Source: Sinomonas gamaensis (GTDB lineage: Bacteria; Actinomycetota; Actinomycetes; Actinomycetales; Micrococcaceae). Taken from it: a DNA stretch of 64,000 bases. Positions within the stretch are counted from its first letter, which is position 1. Each line of letters starts with the position of its first letter. The position numbers and the translations under genes are program-made. The notes below the pieces were generated by a model. It was not told the origin of the DNA, searched no databases, and was given only the letters and a program-made list of their open reading frames with translations. Below are positions 24,301-33,763 of this stretch, in pieces. Where the stretch lies: assembly GCF_005876955.1 (NCBI RefSeq), contig NZ_SSCL01000002.1:62001-126000 (forward strand), given 5' to 3'.

Positions 24301-24528
24301 GACGCCCTCCTCCCTGGGGCGCCCGTCCACGAAGTCAAGGTAGTCGCTGCGCCGGAAGGGCCTCACGTCAGTCCCCGAAACGAGCCGCGGATCTTTCAGG
24401 ACCTCGTCGAACAGCTCTCTCCACGCGGCCTCGTGGACGATCGCGGTGTCGGTGACCACCCCGTCGAGGTCGAAGATCACCGCGTCGAAGGGCGGCTTCG
24501 CTGCCTCCCAGGTCGGGGACCTCGTCAT
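21361..24528 (-). CDS. Fused HAD phosphatase/beta-phosphoglucomutase and GH65 glycoside phosphorylase
   Basis: 1055-aa two-domain enzyme. Residues about 10-245 are a HAD-superfamily beta-phosphoglucomutase-like unit (AVIFDLDGVVTDTAIVHEAA; GKPEPDLFLEAARRLG; VVIEDSTAGVEAARRGG). Residues about 260-1050 are a GH65 family maltose/trehalose/kojibiose phosphorylase: TTLGNGYIGVRGA, FWDELFVLPLI and the general-acid motif GVMGPDEYHTGYPDHPADGI. Phosphorolysis of a disaccharide yields beta-glucose-1-phosphate, which the HAD part could convert to glucose-6-phosphate. ATG 24528 starts 7 nt after ackA; no strong ribosome site is seen, so reinitiation after ackA is likely. Disaccharide specificity not deducible. 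Confidence 0.9.
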   Translation of the reverse strand: MTRSPTWEAAKPPFDAVIFDLDGVVTDTAIVHEAAWRELFDEVLKDPRLVSGTDVRPFRRSDYLDFVDGRPREEGVLAFLRSRSIQIPRGDPSDEPGTWTAFGLGALKDQLFRKRLEAGVSAFGGTVALLERLRAGRVPVALATASRNAQAVLHAAHLERSFDAVVDGVETARLGLPGKPEPDLFLEAARRLGPPSARSVVIEDSTAGVEAARRGGFGLVVGIDRGGHRAELEAAGADVVLDDVGQLDLGLVIADPWLLVYEGSDPGHEGHREALTTLGNGYIGVRGAAPESGRGGVGYPGTYLSGVYNRVSNLVESRETEDEHMVNGPNWLHLDVRLEDGGWWSEGSLTLASERRVLDLRQAILTREAMLLDDQGRRLRVRQRRFVSMAERQLVALETVLTAEGWSGTVAVRSGVDMDVSNENVFEDALLARRHLLDVGTADDDEASGGAQGFLIAEGETTQSRVRIAVAMRTVVEGDEAMERSPGLIGGLHFQRFALSMKDGVPIRVVKTAAFATSRDRAISSPRTGAVAVLERSQRSFDELLSEHSAAWSRLLPLFTVGVDAPPHVQLVVNLHVFHVLQVLAPFVADLDVGVPARGLHGEGYRGHVFWDELFVLPLITSRLPAVARSLIAYRWRRLPAARQAARLRGLDGALFPWQSGSDGREETPEWIFNPRSGRWVEDNSRRQRHVGLAVAFNAWQYFEATNDRYWLLQQGAQLIVDVTRLFASLADYDRQEDRYHLRGVMGPDEYHTGYPDHPADGIDDNAYTNVMVAWVCQAACRVLDLLEGHDLADLIDRLGIRASERERWDRMSRRMALHFHDGVISQFAGYGDLMEFDWAGYRDTYHNIERLDLILEAEGDSTNRYRLAKQADALMLLYLFGQDELMLLLERLGYPTTREQLATTVDYYLARTANGSTLSRVAHASVLASMDPERAWETFREALDADLDDTQGGTTRAGVHLGAMAGTIDVVQRSFTGLRLTSDALVFAPQLPHELRSVAFRVRYRDHLLDIRLERHRLSVSSAPGDAGPICLRLGDQEVLLSPGASQHFTLLEG

Positions 24529-24535
24529 GGCCGGC

Positions 24536-25690
24536 TCAGCGCACGGCGGAGGTTCGCACGACCGCCGCCGTCGCCTCGGCAATAGCGCGTTCTTCATCGG
24601 TCGGCACGACGAGCACGGCGATGGCTGAGCCCTCCGTCGAGATCACGCGTGGATCGGGGGAGCGGAGGGCATTGGCATCCGGATCGACAGCTACGCCGAG
24701 GGCGCCGAGCCGATCCGCGACCAAGCTCCTGAAGACGGTGGAGTTCTCGCCGATCCCGGCGGTGAAGACGATCGCCTGTGCGCCGCCGACGGCGACGTGG
24801 TAGGCGCCGATGTACTTGGCGAGCCGGTAGGCGGCGACGTCGAGGGCCCTCTGCGCTTTCGCCTCGCCGCGCTCCACCGCCCCGACGAGAGTGCGCATGT
24901 CGTTTGAGCCACCGAGCCCCTTGAGCCCGGATTCGCGATTGAGCAGGTCGTCGATCTCGTCCGGGCTCATGCCCTGCCGCCCCAGGTACACGAGGATGGA
25001 CGGATCCAGATCCCCCGAGCGGGTGCCCATCACGAGTCCTTCGAGCGGCGTGAAACCCATCGAGGTGTCCACGGACCGGCCTCCCTGCACCGCTGTTGCG
25101 GAGGCGCCGTTGCCGAGATGGAGCACGACGGCGTTGAACGCCTCGAGCGGGAGCTCCAGCAGGGCGGCGGCCCGACGGGCAACGTACTCGTGCGAGGTTC
25201 CGTGAAATCCGTAACGGCGGATGCCATGCCGGGTGTACAGCCAGTCCGGAACGGCGTAGCGCCAAGCGCGTTCGGGAATGGTCCGGTGGTAGGCCGTGTC
25301 GAAAACCGCCACCTGGCGCATTCCCGGCCATTTCTCCTCGATGGCCCTGATGCCTACTACATTGGCAGGGTTGTGAAGGGGAGCGAGGGGATTGAGCCGC
25401 TCGATGGCCCGTGTGATCTCGTTGTTGATCAGCACAGGTTGGGAGAAGCGCTCGCCGCCATGCACCACTCGGTGTCCGACCGCGTCGATCTGGCGTCCGC
25501 CGAGGGCGTCCTGAAGCGCGGCGTCCACGACGTCGAGGGCCGCCTCATGATCAGGGATCTCGATCTCGCCGTCCTCAGCGGGGAAGCCGATTCGCTCTAC
25601 AATGCCCTCGACGAGGACCTCATCCGCGTCGACGTCCCGCAGCTGGTATTTGAGCGAGGATGAGCCGGAGTTGATGACGAGGACGAGCAT
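24536..25690 (-). CDS. ackA: Acetate kinase
   Basis: 384 aa, catalyses acetyl-phosphate + ADP to acetate + ATP in the cytosol. Signature LVLVINSGSSSLKYQLRD at the N-terminus, HRVVHGGERFSQPVLI, VFDTAYHRTIPERAWRYAVP, RRYGFHGTSHEYV, HLGNGASATAVQGGRSVDTS and FTAGIGENSTVFR are all present. ATG 25690 has AGGAGG 5 nt upstream, lying right after the pta stop (8-nt gap). Fourth in a leftward operon ppsA-xfp-pta-ackA-GH65. With Xfp broken upstream, its acetyl-phosphate would have to come from Pta. Confidence 0.97.
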   Translation of the reverse strand: MLVLVINSGSSSLKYQLRDVDADEVLVEGIVERIGFPAEDGEIEIPDHEAALDVVDAALQDALGGRQIDAVGHRVVHGGERFSQPVLINNEITRAIERLNPLAPLHNPANVVGIRAIEEKWPGMRQVAVFDTAYHRTIPERAWRYAVPDWLYTRHGIRRYGFHGTSHEYVARRAAALLELPLEAFNAVVLHLGNGASATAVQGGRSVDTSMGFTPLEGLVMGTRSGDLDPSILVYLGRQGMSPDEIDDLLNRESGLKGLGGSNDMRTLVGAVERGEAKAQRALDVAAYRLAKYIGAYHVAVGGAQAIVFTAGIGENSTVFRSLVADRLGALGVAVDPDANALRSPDPRVISTEGSAIAVLVVPTDEERAIAEATAAVVRTSAVR

Positions 25691-25698
25691 GAGGCCTC

Positions 25699-27849
25699 CT
25701 AACCTGCCTGAGCCTGCAGCGTCTGAGCGTGGACTGCCTGGGCCTGCACGGCCGTGATCGCGACGGTGTTCACGATGTCCTCGACGGTGCACCCCCGCGA
25801 GAGATCGTTGACGGGCTTGCGGAGTCCCTGAAGAACGGGACCGACAGCCACTGCCCCCGCCGACTGCTGCACCGCCTTGTAGGTGTTGTTGCCGGTATTC
25901 AGATCGGGGAAGATGAACACGGTCGCCTGGCCCGCCACGTTCGAGCCCGGGAGCTTGGTCGCGGCGATCGAGGCGTCGACGGCGGCGTCGTACTGGATGG
26001 GGCCCTCGACGGCGAGGTCGGGGCGCCGCTCGCGGACGAGCTCGGTGGCACGACGCACCTTGTCGACCGTCGCCCCGCTGCCCGAGGCGCCCGTCGAATA
26101 GCTGAGCATTGCCACTCTTGGCAGGACGCCGAACTGGGCGGCCGTTTCGGCCGAGGCGATCGCGATGTCGGCCAGCTGCTCGGCGTCGGGCTCGGGATTG
26201 ACGGCGCAGTCGCCGTAGACGAGCACGCGATCCGGCAGCAGCATGAAGAACACGGACGAGACGACCTTTACCCCGGGGCTCGTCTTGACGAATTCGAGCG
26301 CGGGCCTGATCGTATGTGCGGTCGTGTGCGCGGCGCCCGACACCATTCCGTCCACGAGGCCGAGCTGGACCATCATGGTCCCGAAGTAGCTCACATCCAG
26401 CATCGCCTCAAGGGCCCTCGGGAGGTCCACGCCACGGTGGGCCCTCAATCGAGCGTACTCGTGGGCGAAACGCTCGCGCAGGTCGCTTGTCGCGGGGTTG
26501 AGGATCGGCATCCCCGACAGCGATATGCCGTTGGAGCCCGCGATCTCCCGCACTTGGCCGTCATCGCCGAGGATCGTCAGATCGCAGACGTCACGCCGGT
26601 GGAGGATCTCGGCGGCTCGCAGGATTCTCACATCGGTTCCTTCGGGAAGGACGATGTGCCGGCGGTCCACACGTGCTCGTCCGACGAGCTCGTGGAGGAA
26701 GCGGAGGGGCGTCATGGTCTCGGGCCGCGGGAGGTTGAGGCGCTCGAGGATCTCGGCGTCATCGACCCTCTTCGACCATGCCCCGAGCGCGGAGGCGACC
26801 TTCCGCCGCTGGCCTGACCAGATCTCGCTCCTGACCTCCGAGACGCTCCGGGCCGCGTGGTAGGTGTCTTCCGGGTACGCGAAGATGGGGAACGGCGCGG
26901 GCGCGAGGAGCGGGAGGATGTGCTCGTCGGGGGATAGCCCACCCGTGAGGATCATGGCCGAGGGAACGGGGAATTCGGGCGAGAACGTGGAGGCGAGCGC
27001 TCCCACCATGATGTCCGCCCGGTCACCCGGGACAATCACGAGGTCACCCGTCTCGAGGACGCCGATGAAGTTCGCCACGCTCATGGCGGCAACTTTGACG
27101 TCACGCACTTCTCGTTCCATGTCCGCGCGACCCGCGATCTGACGGAGCGCGAGGAGGGAAGAGACCTCGCCCGTCGTCGGCCGTGAAATCTCCTCGATCT
27201 CGGGGATGACGTACACGGGACGGTGGGAGACCCCGGGCCGGATCGCGGCGGAGATCTCGTCGAGGTGCTGCGGGGCGGCGCGATTCACCATCATCATCAG
27301 GAGGCTGCAATGCGCGGCTTGGAGTTCCTTCCGCGCGACGTCGACCGCGTCGGCGATTTCCTCCGGGGTCCGATCGCGTCCGCTCACGACGGCGACCATC
27401 GGGCACCCGAGGTCGTTCGCGAGACGCGCGTTGAGCGCGAATTCGACGGCGGAGTCCTGGCCCACGAGGTCGGTGCCTTCGACGACGACGACGTCGCATT
27501 GGGCCGCTATCTCCGAGAAGACGTCGACGGTGCGCGCCCCGATTTCCTCGCGCTTCCCTTCCGCGAGGTACTTCCGGACTTCCCTTGCGGTGAGGCCCCC
27601 TCGGCAGACGGCGGGGTCGAGGTTATAGCGCGAGCGGATCAGCGCGACCATAGGATCCGCGTCCGGAGTCGTGCCCGCCACAACCGGCTTGAAGAACCCG
27701 ATGCGATCCGTGTGGCTGTGGAGCGCCTCGGCGAGGCCGAGGGCCACGAGCGACTTCCCGGAGCCAGGGGTTGTGGCGCTGACGTAGATTCCTCGGGAGG
27801 TGCGCGTGCCGAGGCCCTCGGGCCGCTGCGCCGAGCCGCCACTGCTCAT
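25699..27849 (-). CDS. pta: Phosphate acetyltransferase, long form
   Basis: 716 aa, as in E. coli-type Pta. An N-terminal P-loop CobQ/dethiobiotin-synthase-like domain ([20 protein letters not shown]), a DRTGG middle domain, and a C-terminal PTA_PTB catalytic domain ([60 protein letters not shown]). Interconverts acetyl-CoA and acetyl-phosphate. ATG 27849 overlaps the xfp stop as ATGA (4 nt), showing translational coupling, with GGGAG upstream. Pairs with ackA for acetate excretion or assimilation. Confidence 0.97.
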   Translation of the reverse strand: MSSGGSAQRPEGLGTRTSRGIYVSATTPGSGKSLVALGLAEALHSHTDRIGFFKPVVAGTTPDADPMVALIRSRYNLDPAVCRGGLTAREVRKYLAEGKREEIGARTVDVFSEIAAQCDVVVVEGTDLVGQDSAVEFALNARLANDLGCPMVAVVSGRDRTPEEIADAVDVARKELQAAHCSLLMMMVNRAAPQHLDEISAAIRPGVSHRPVYVIPEIEEISRPTTGEVSSLLALRQIAGRADMEREVRDVKVAAMSVANFIGVLETGDLVIVPGDRADIMVGALASTFSPEFPVPSAMILTGGLSPDEHILPLLAPAPFPIFAYPEDTYHAARSVSEVRSEIWSGQRRKVASALGAWSKRVDDAEILERLNLPRPETMTPLRFLHELVGRARVDRRHIVLPEGTDVRILRAAEILHRRDVCDLTILGDDGQVREIAGSNGISLSGMPILNPATSDLRERFAHEYARLRAHRGVDLPRALEAMLDVSYFGTMMVQLGLVDGMVSGAAHTTAHTIRPALEFVKTSPGVKVVSSVFFMLLPDRVLVYGDCAVNPEPDAEQLADIAIASAETAAQFGVLPRVAMLSYSTGASGSGATVDKVRRATELVRERRPDLAVEGPIQYDAAVDASIAATKLPGSNVAGQATVFIFPDLNTGNNTYKAVQQSAGAVAVGPVLQGLRKPVNDLSRGCTVEDIVNTVAITAVQAQAVHAQTLQAQAG

Positions 27850-29376
27850 CGGCTGTCGTCTCCCGTGTCCGTGAACGCCGCGTTCGCGCCCGAGGCAGAT
27901 GAGGGGTCCCAAGCCCATCCCGCAACGTCCGGGTGGTCCTCTCCGTGCTCACGGGTGTACTCGCGGGCGCGCAGCCGCGCGTCCTGCATCTCCTGACGCA
28001 CGGTGCCGTATCGCTCCGTCAGCCCAGGCACCCGGTCGATGACGTCCATGACGAGGCGGTAGCGGTCGATGTCGTTCATCATCACCATGTCGAAGGGAGT
28101 CGTGGTGGTGCCCTCCTCCTTGTAGCCCCGTACATGGAGGTGCGGGTGGCCGTGGCGCCGGTAGGCGAGACGGTGGATGAGCCACGGGTAGCCGTGATAA
28201 GCGAAGATCACAGGAGCCTCGCGAGTGAAGATCGCGTCATACTCGCTGTCCGAGAGCCCGTGCGGGTGCTCGCCTTCGCTCTGCAGCCGCATGAGATCGA
28301 CGACGTTGACGACGCGCACCTTGAGGTCCGGTATGCGCTTGCGCAGGATGGACGCAGCGGCCAGGACCTCGAGCGTCGGAACGTCGCCGGCGGCAGCGAG
28401 CACCACGTCAGGCTCCTCTCCGGGCATCTCCGTGCCAGCCCATTCGAAGATCCCGAGCCCGCGTGTGCAGTGCGCGACGGCTTCATCGATGGTGAGCCAG
28501 TTGAACCCGGGCTGCTTGCCTGCGACGACCACGTTCACGTAGTCCACAGAACGGAGGCAATGGTCGTAGGTGGACAGGAGCGTGTTCGCGTCGAACGGCA
28601 GGTACACGCGCACGACGTCGGCCTTCTTGTTGACCACATGGTCGATGAAGCCGGGGTCCTGATGGGAGTTCCCGTTGTGGTCTTGGCGCCACACGTGGGA
28701 GCTGAGAAGGTAGTTCAGCGATGACACAGGCCGACGCCATGGAATGCGCTTCGCTGACTCAAGCCATTTGGCGTGCTGGTTGAACATCGAGTCGACGATG
28801 TGGATGAAGGCCTCGTACGAGGTGAAGACGCCGTGCCGACCGGTCAGCAGGTAGCCCTCGAGCCAGCCCTGGCACTGGTGCTCGCTCAGCACCTCCATGA
28901 CCCGACCCGCCGTAGCGAGATGATTGTCCTCGTCGATCGGCAGGTACTCGCCGTTCCATTGCTTGTCCGTCACCTCGTACACGGCCTGCAGACGGTTCGA
29001 GGCTGTCTCATCCGGACCGAAGAGGCGGAACGTCTCAGGATTCCGGTGCATGACGTCGCGGAGCCACCGCCCGAGGACCTCCGTCGCCTGACTCGTCGAC
29101 CCGCCGGGCGACGGGACCTCGACCGCGTAGTCCCGGAAGTCCGGCAAGGAAAGCTCCTGCCGGAGCAGCCCTCCGTTCGCGACGGGGTTCGCGCTCATCC
29201 GGCGCTCGCCCTCCGGCGCGAGGGCCGTCACCGCAGCCAAGGGGGAGCCGCCGTCGTCGAACAGCTCCTCGGGGCGGTACGAACGCAGCCACCCCTCGAG
29301 AATTCTCAGGTGCTCCTCCGAGTCGCGTGCCTGGGCGAGCGGGACTTGATGGGCGCGCCAATTGCCCTCGGCGGCG
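27846..29376 (-). pseudogene. xfp: Phosphoketolase, 5'-truncated at a junction with ppsA
   Basis: Only the C-terminal ~510 residues of an ~800-aa xylulose-5-P/fructose-6-P phosphoketolase remain. Similarity begins abruptly at [20 protein letters not shown] and runs intact to the end ([80 protein letters not shown]). The missing N-terminus carries the thiamine-diphosphate domain, so the fragment cannot act alone. In the other frame the same DNA is the 3' end of ppsA. Upstream, the phosphoketolase frame stays open by chance but encodes no phosphoketolase. Downstream coupling to pta is preserved. Either a real ~1.5-kb deletion or an assembly collapse. Confidence 0.85.
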
Positions 29377-31258
29377 CGCCCCGGAACCCCAGCATGGGGT
29401 TCTCCTCCGGCTCCTCGAACGCCGTGCCGCCCAGGAGGTTGGCGTACTCGTTGGTCTTGAAGTCGCTCAGCCGGACGATGGCGGGCTCTGGGTAGAACGG
29501 GCTCGCGATCTTGGCAATGCCCCTCGCGAGGCGGTCCACAAAGTAGTCTGCGGGGTCCGCGTAGCCGCGGGTGAGGTTTCGGATTGCGTCCGTGTGCTCG
29601 TCGTTCGCGATCCGGTCCGGGTGGACGAGCGCCATGGGATGGACCCGGATGAGGTTCGAGATGATGAACTCCATCCTCGCCAAACCCACGCCGGCCGCCG
29701 GAAGCTTCCACCAGCGGAAGGCCCCCGAGGGATCGGCGAGGTTCACCATGAGGCGGGTCCGAGTCGTGGGGAGGGCGCCGACGTCGGCCTCCTCCACGAC
29801 GAACGGAACCAGGCCGCCGAGGACGAGGCCCTCGGCGCCCTCGGCGCAGGCCACGGTCACCGGGTTTCCCTCTGCAATGACGCTGGTTCCGTGCACGGTG
29901 CCGACGACGGCCGGAACCCCAAGCTCTCGGCTCACGATGGCGGCGTGGCTGGTCGGACCGCCGTGGTCCGTCACGATTCCAGCTGCGCGCCTCATGACGG
30001 GAACCCAGTCCGGGTCCGTCACGGTGGTCACGAGCACGCAGCCGTCGCGGAAGGCGCCGATGTCCTTGACGTCTCTGATGACACAGGCTTCGCCCGAGGC
30101 GATCTGATCGCCGACCGCAGCCCCCCGGGCGAGGACGGGGCCCGAACCCGTCAGACGGTGCATGCGCAGCACCGAGGCGCTCTGCGCCGATCGCACCGTT
30201 TCGGGCCGCGCCTGGACCAGGAACAGCTCTCCGGTGACGCCGTCCTTCGCCCATTCCATGTCCATGGGCCTGCCGTAGTGCTCCTGCACCGCGATCGCCC
30301 ATCGAGCGAGACGGAGGATCTCGTCGTCATCGAGGACAAAGGCCTCCCTCTCCGAGGTCGAGGTTTCCAGCAGCAGGGTGCCGGACCCGCTGCGCGCGAA
30401 GACGAGTTTCGACTCCTTCGTCCCCAGCGTCTTTCCGATGATCGGCCGCGCGCTCGGGTCCGCGAGAAGGGGAGAGAACACCTCGTACTTGTCGGGCTCC
30501 ACGCTCCCTTGCACCACGGTCTCCCCGAGGCCCCACGCGGCGCTGATCACGACCGCCCGCGGGAAGCCCGATTCCGTGTCGAGAGAGAACATGACGCCAG
30601 ACCCGGCACGATCTGAGCGGACCATCCGCTGGACGCCGATCGAGAGGGAGACTCCCATGTGATCGATGTCGTGCAGTTCTCGATAGGTGATCGCACGGTC
30701 CGTGAAGAGGGAGGCGTAGCAGCGGCGACAGGCTTCCAGCAGTTCGCGCTCTCCGACGACGTTGAGGAAGGTCTCCTGAGCGCCGGCAAAGCTAGCTTCG
30801 GGGAGATCCTCCGCGGTCGCGCTGCTGCGCACCGCGACCGCGATCGGCGCTCCTGCTCCCGAAGCCGCCACCCGGGCGAGGAGCTCGCGGTACGCGGCAC
30901 GAATGGCGTCCGCGCAGGGTGTTGGAAACTCTGCCGTGAGGATGAGTTCGCGGATCGCGGCGCCGGTGTCCCGGAGGCTGGACCGCCCCGATCGGTACTC
31001 CGCGAGCAGCAAGGCCATGGCCTCGCGGATTCCGTTCGCCTCGAGGTATTGGCGGTAGGCGAACGCGGTGGTCGCAAAGCCCTCTGGAACCGCAACTCCG
31101 GATGCTGCCAAGGCGCATGTGAGCTCCCCGAGCGAGGCGTTCTTGCCTCCCACGTCCGGCAGGTCCTTCATGCCGATGTCGCCGAAGCGGAGCACCAGAG
31201 CCGAATGATTCGGCTCTGGCGCGCCTGGGCGCTGTCCCTCGTCTGCGGGCGCGGTCAT
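29306..31258 (-). pseudogene. ppsA: Phosphoenolpyruvate synthase, 3'-truncated
   Basis: Pyruvate-water dikinase of which ~625 of ~790 residues remain. The N-terminal ATP-grasp domain ([60 protein letters not shown]) and the phospho-His domain ([20 protein letters not shown]) are intact, as is part of the PEP-binding barrel up to [10 protein letters not shown]. At about 29375 the sequence changes to phosphoketolase DNA read in another frame, ending at a TGA at 29306. The C-terminal barrel with the catalytic Cys is lost, so PEP/pyruvate conversion should not occur. ATG 31258 has GGAG 6 nt upstream and overlaps a short ORF as ATGA. Confidence 0.85.
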
Positions 31259-31380
31259 CTCTCACTCCGTGGAGTGCAGGCCATGGCCGCGTCGATGCAT
31301 GCTCCGAGCGCCGCCCGCTGGGTCTCACCCATGTCAGGGGCTGCAGGATCGACGACGAGGGCCTCGCGGGACGGGGACAT
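31255..31380 (-). CDS. 41-aa peptide resembling a truncated four-helix-bundle Cys-rich protein
   Basis: ATG 31380 with AAGGAG 7 nt upstream, a strong site. The end GETQRAALGACIDAAMAC resembles the start of DUF326-type copper-binding four-helix proteins (C-x2-AC repeats) but stops after two Cys. Its stop overlaps the ppsA start (ATGA), so it could act as a coupling leader peptide. Truncated gene or genuine leader; the family similarity is weak. Confidence 0.5.
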   Translation of the reverse strand: MSPSREALVVDPAAPDMGETQRAALGACIDAAMACTPRSER

Positions 31381-31472
31381 GGAACGCTCCTTTGGACACA
31401 GACGAGGGCGGCTGCCTCGTCCCTCGTGGTCGACTTTCGAAGCCATGGTGAGATCCCCCGGGCGAGCGTCTT

Positions 31473-32528
31473 CTACCGGCCCGCGATGACCACCTTCAGC
31501 GCGTGCTCGGTCGCGGCGTTGGCGAACGTGTCGTACGCCTCCATGATCTCGCCGAAGCCGAACCGGTGGGTCACGAATTTGCCGGGGTCGATCTCACCGG
31601 CGCTGATCTTTGCCAGCAGCTCAGGTGCGGTGGTGGCGTTGACGAGTCCCGTCGTGATGGTGATGTTGTTGATCCAGTCCCGGTCGATGGGAAACTCGAC
31701 CGGCTTTCCGTGGACGCCGACGTTGGCGACCCGGCCGCCTGGGCGGATCGAGTCGAGGGCGGAGCGGAAGGTTGCGGGGATACCGACCGCTTCGATCGCA
31801 ACGTCGACACCTAGACCGTCGCGGCTGAGCCTCTTCAGCTCTGCGGCGACGTCCACGCCCTCGCGGACGGTCACGGTGTCCGTCGCCCCGAACTTCGCGG
31901 CCTGCTCGAGGCGGTATTCGTTGCCGTCGACGGCCACCACCTTCGTGGCCCCAGCAGGGCCCGCGGTCATGATGGCCGCCAGGCCGACGGGGCCGGCCCC
32001 GACGACAGCAACCGTGTCGCCGGTCTTCACCGCGCCGTAGAGCACGCCGATCTCGTATCCGGTGGGGAGGATGTCGCTGAGCATTGCACCTTGCTCTGCG
32101 GTCACGCCTTCCGGAAGCGGGATGAGCCCGTTGTCCGCGAACGGCACCCGGACGTATTCGGCCTGGGTTCCGTCGATGAGATGTCCGAAGATCCAGCCGA
32201 TCCCTCCGAGCGTCCGGCAATGCGAGGTCAGGCCAGCCGTGCAGAAGTCGCATTGCATGCACTTGCTGATGCAGGAGACGATCACGCGGTCTCCGACCTT
32301 TGCCTTCCTGCAGTCAGCGCCGACCTCGACGACAACTCCTACACCCTCGTGACCGAGGATGCGGCCGGAGGTGACGGCTGGGACGTCCCCTTTGAGGATG
32401 TGGAGGTCGGTTCCGCAGATTGTCGTCGTGTCCATCCGGACGATAGCGTCCGTCGGGTCCGCGATGACGGGATCGGGGACATCCTCCCAAGCCTTCTGAC
32501 CGGGGCCGTGGTAGACGAGCGCTTTCAT
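31473..32528 (-). CDS. Zinc-dependent alcohol dehydrogenase (MDR superfamily)
   Basis: 351 aa. ATG 32528 with AGGAGG 6 nt upstream. Catalytic zinc ligands are in CGTDLH and GHEGVGVV; structural zinc Cys in CISKCMQCDFCTAGLTSHC. Rossmann NAD motif VAVVGAGPVGLAAI at about residue 173. Looks like the NAD-linked alcohol/acetaldehyde dehydrogenases that act on short alcohols. First gene of the leftward block; 92 nt separate it from the small ORF before ppsA. It could link acetyl units to ethanol, but the substrate is inferred. Confidence 0.92.
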   Translation of the reverse strand: MKALVYHGPGQKAWEDVPDPVIADPTDAIVRMDTTTICGTDLHILKGDVPAVTSGRILGHEGVGVVVEVGADCRKAKVGDRVIVSCISKCMQCDFCTAGLTSHCRTLGGIGWIFGHLIDGTQAEYVRVPFADNGLIPLPEGVTAEQGAMLSDILPTGYEIGVLYGAVKTGDTVAVVGAGPVGLAAIMTAGPAGATKVVAVDGNEYRLEQAAKFGATDTVTVREGVDVAAELKRLSRDGLGVDVAIEAVGIPATFRSALDSIRPGGRVANVGVHGKPVEFPIDRDWINNITITTGLVNATTAPELLAKISAGEIDPGKFVTHRFGFGEIMEAYDTFANAATEHALKVVIAGR

Positions 32529-32639
32529 GTGGCCCTCCTCTCGTGGCGAGGCTCACGCTACGCTTCCGGATGCGGCGCCTGAAGGTCCAAAGGTCCTAGG
32601 TGGCTTGGTGGGCGGTGCAGCACATGGCAAGGTGGATCC

Positions 32640-33677
32640 GTGAGTCAATCGTCGGGGCGTCAGCCCAAGGCAGGACGCGGCAGCGCCCCAGCACATCTCG
32701 TCGACTTCCGTCAGGCGGCTCCCGCGCCCGTCGTCCTTATCTCGGGTCCTGAGGACTACCTTGCGACGCGGGCGCTCGACTCCATCCGGCGTCAGGCCCG
32801 TGCCGCTGATCCTGGCCTCGAAGTCACTCGCCTCGATGCTCAGTCCTACACCTCCGGAGAGCTCCTGCTCGTTGCCTCGCCCTCGTTGTTCGGCGAGCGG
32901 AAGCTCATCGAGGTGCATGGGCTCGAATCGATGAATGAGGACTTCCTAGCGGACGCCCTCGCCTACCTCGCCACGCCGGAGCCGGACATCGTGCTCGTCC
33001 TCCGGCACGCCGGCGGCACCCGAGGCAAGAAGCTGCTCGACGCCGTCAAAGCGTCGGGTGCGCCCGTCGTCGACTGCCAGCCCCTCAAGAAGGATTCCGA
33101 CAAGGCGGCCTTCGTTGCGGCGGAGTTCAAGGGTTCTGGCCGGCGGATCGACCGCGATGCGATCGATGCGCTCGTGGCGGCGGTAGGAAGCAGTCTCGCC
33201 GAGTTGGGCGCGGCCTGCAGCCAACTCCAGCTCGACGCAACCTCCACCGTGGACGCTGCCACGGTCGAGAAGTACTTCGGCGGGCGCGTCGAGGCGACGG
33301 CATTCAAGGTCGCGGACGCAGCCCTCGCAGGCAAGAGCGCCTTGGCCCTCTCGTCGTTCCGCCATGCCCTCGAGACAGGAGTCGATCCGGTGCCGATCGT
33401 TGCCGCCATCGCATCGAAGCTCCGCACCCTCGCGAAGGTTGCCGGGGAACAGGGCTCCGCCCAGGGCATCGCGCGGACGCTCGGAATGCAGCCGTGGCTC
33501 GTGGAACAGGCGCAGCGGGACATCCGGGGGTGGACCCCGGCGAGTCTTGCTGCGGCAATCCGTGCCGTGGCGGAGGCCGACGCGGAGGTGAAGGGTTTGG
33601 CGCGGGACCCGGGCTACGCCGTCGAGCGTGCCCTCACCGTTGTGAGCGCCTCAGCCCGGGCCCGCCAGCGGGTCTGA
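32640..33677 (+). CDS. holA: DNA polymerase III subunit delta
   Basis: 345-aa clamp-loader subunit that opens the beta clamp. Family features: VVLISGPEDYLATRALDSIR at the N-terminus, GERKLIEVHGLE, PDIVLVLRHAGGTRGKKLLD, and the C-terminal helical collar (FKVADAALAGKSALALSSFR; LGMQPWLVEQAQRDIRGWTP). GTG 32640. In relatives it directly follows comEC; here the upstream neighbour is a divergent alcohol dehydrogenase, and comEC survives only as a fragment at 19541. Converges on rpsT across a strong terminator. Confidence 0.95.
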   Translation: MSQSSGRQPKAGRGSAPAHLVDFRQAAPAPVVLISGPEDYLATRALDSIRRQARAADPGLEVTRLDAQSYTSGELLLVASPSLFGERKLIEVHGLESMNEDFLADALAYLATPEPDIVLVLRHAGGTRGKKLLDAVKASGAPVVDCQPLKKDSDKAAFVAAEFKGSGRRIDRDAIDALVAAVGSSLAELGAACSQLQLDATSTVDAATVEKYFGGRVEATAFKVADAALAGKSALALSSFRHALETGVDPVPIVAAIASKLRTLAKVAGEQGSAQGIARTLGMQPWLVEQAQRDIRGWTPASLAAAIRAVAEADAEVKGLARDPGYAVERALTVVSASARARQRV

Positions 33678-33711
33678 GACCAGCCAGCCTGAGGCGCCTG
33701 AAAACAGGAAA

Positions 33712-33742
33712 GGGGCCGGCATCCGTGACGGATGCCGGCCCC
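33712..33742. terminator. Bidirectional terminator between holA and rpsT
   Basis: 14-bp perfect stem GGGGCCGGCATCCG / CGGATGCCGGCCCC with a TGA loop, TCGTTC on the right and CTTTCC on the left. Serves the convergent genes. Confidence 0.85.
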
Positions 33743-33763
33743 TCGTTCAGCCTGACGTGTGTG

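Noticed and set aside
29352-29380. Paired GGCGCGCC octamers as cloning-vector junctions
   Set aside because: The octamer is also found naturally at this GC content (for example near 14176) and no vector sequence is visible.
29377-30302. Upstream extension of the phosphoketolase frame (to make an 818-codon ORF)
   Set aside because: This part is the antisense-free alternate frame of ppsA; it has no phosphoketolase similarity and is Arg/Gly/Pro-rich.
33712-33742. Regulatory leader for rpsT or S20 autoregulation
   Set aside because: The hairpin is downstream of both convergent genes, so it is a terminator.
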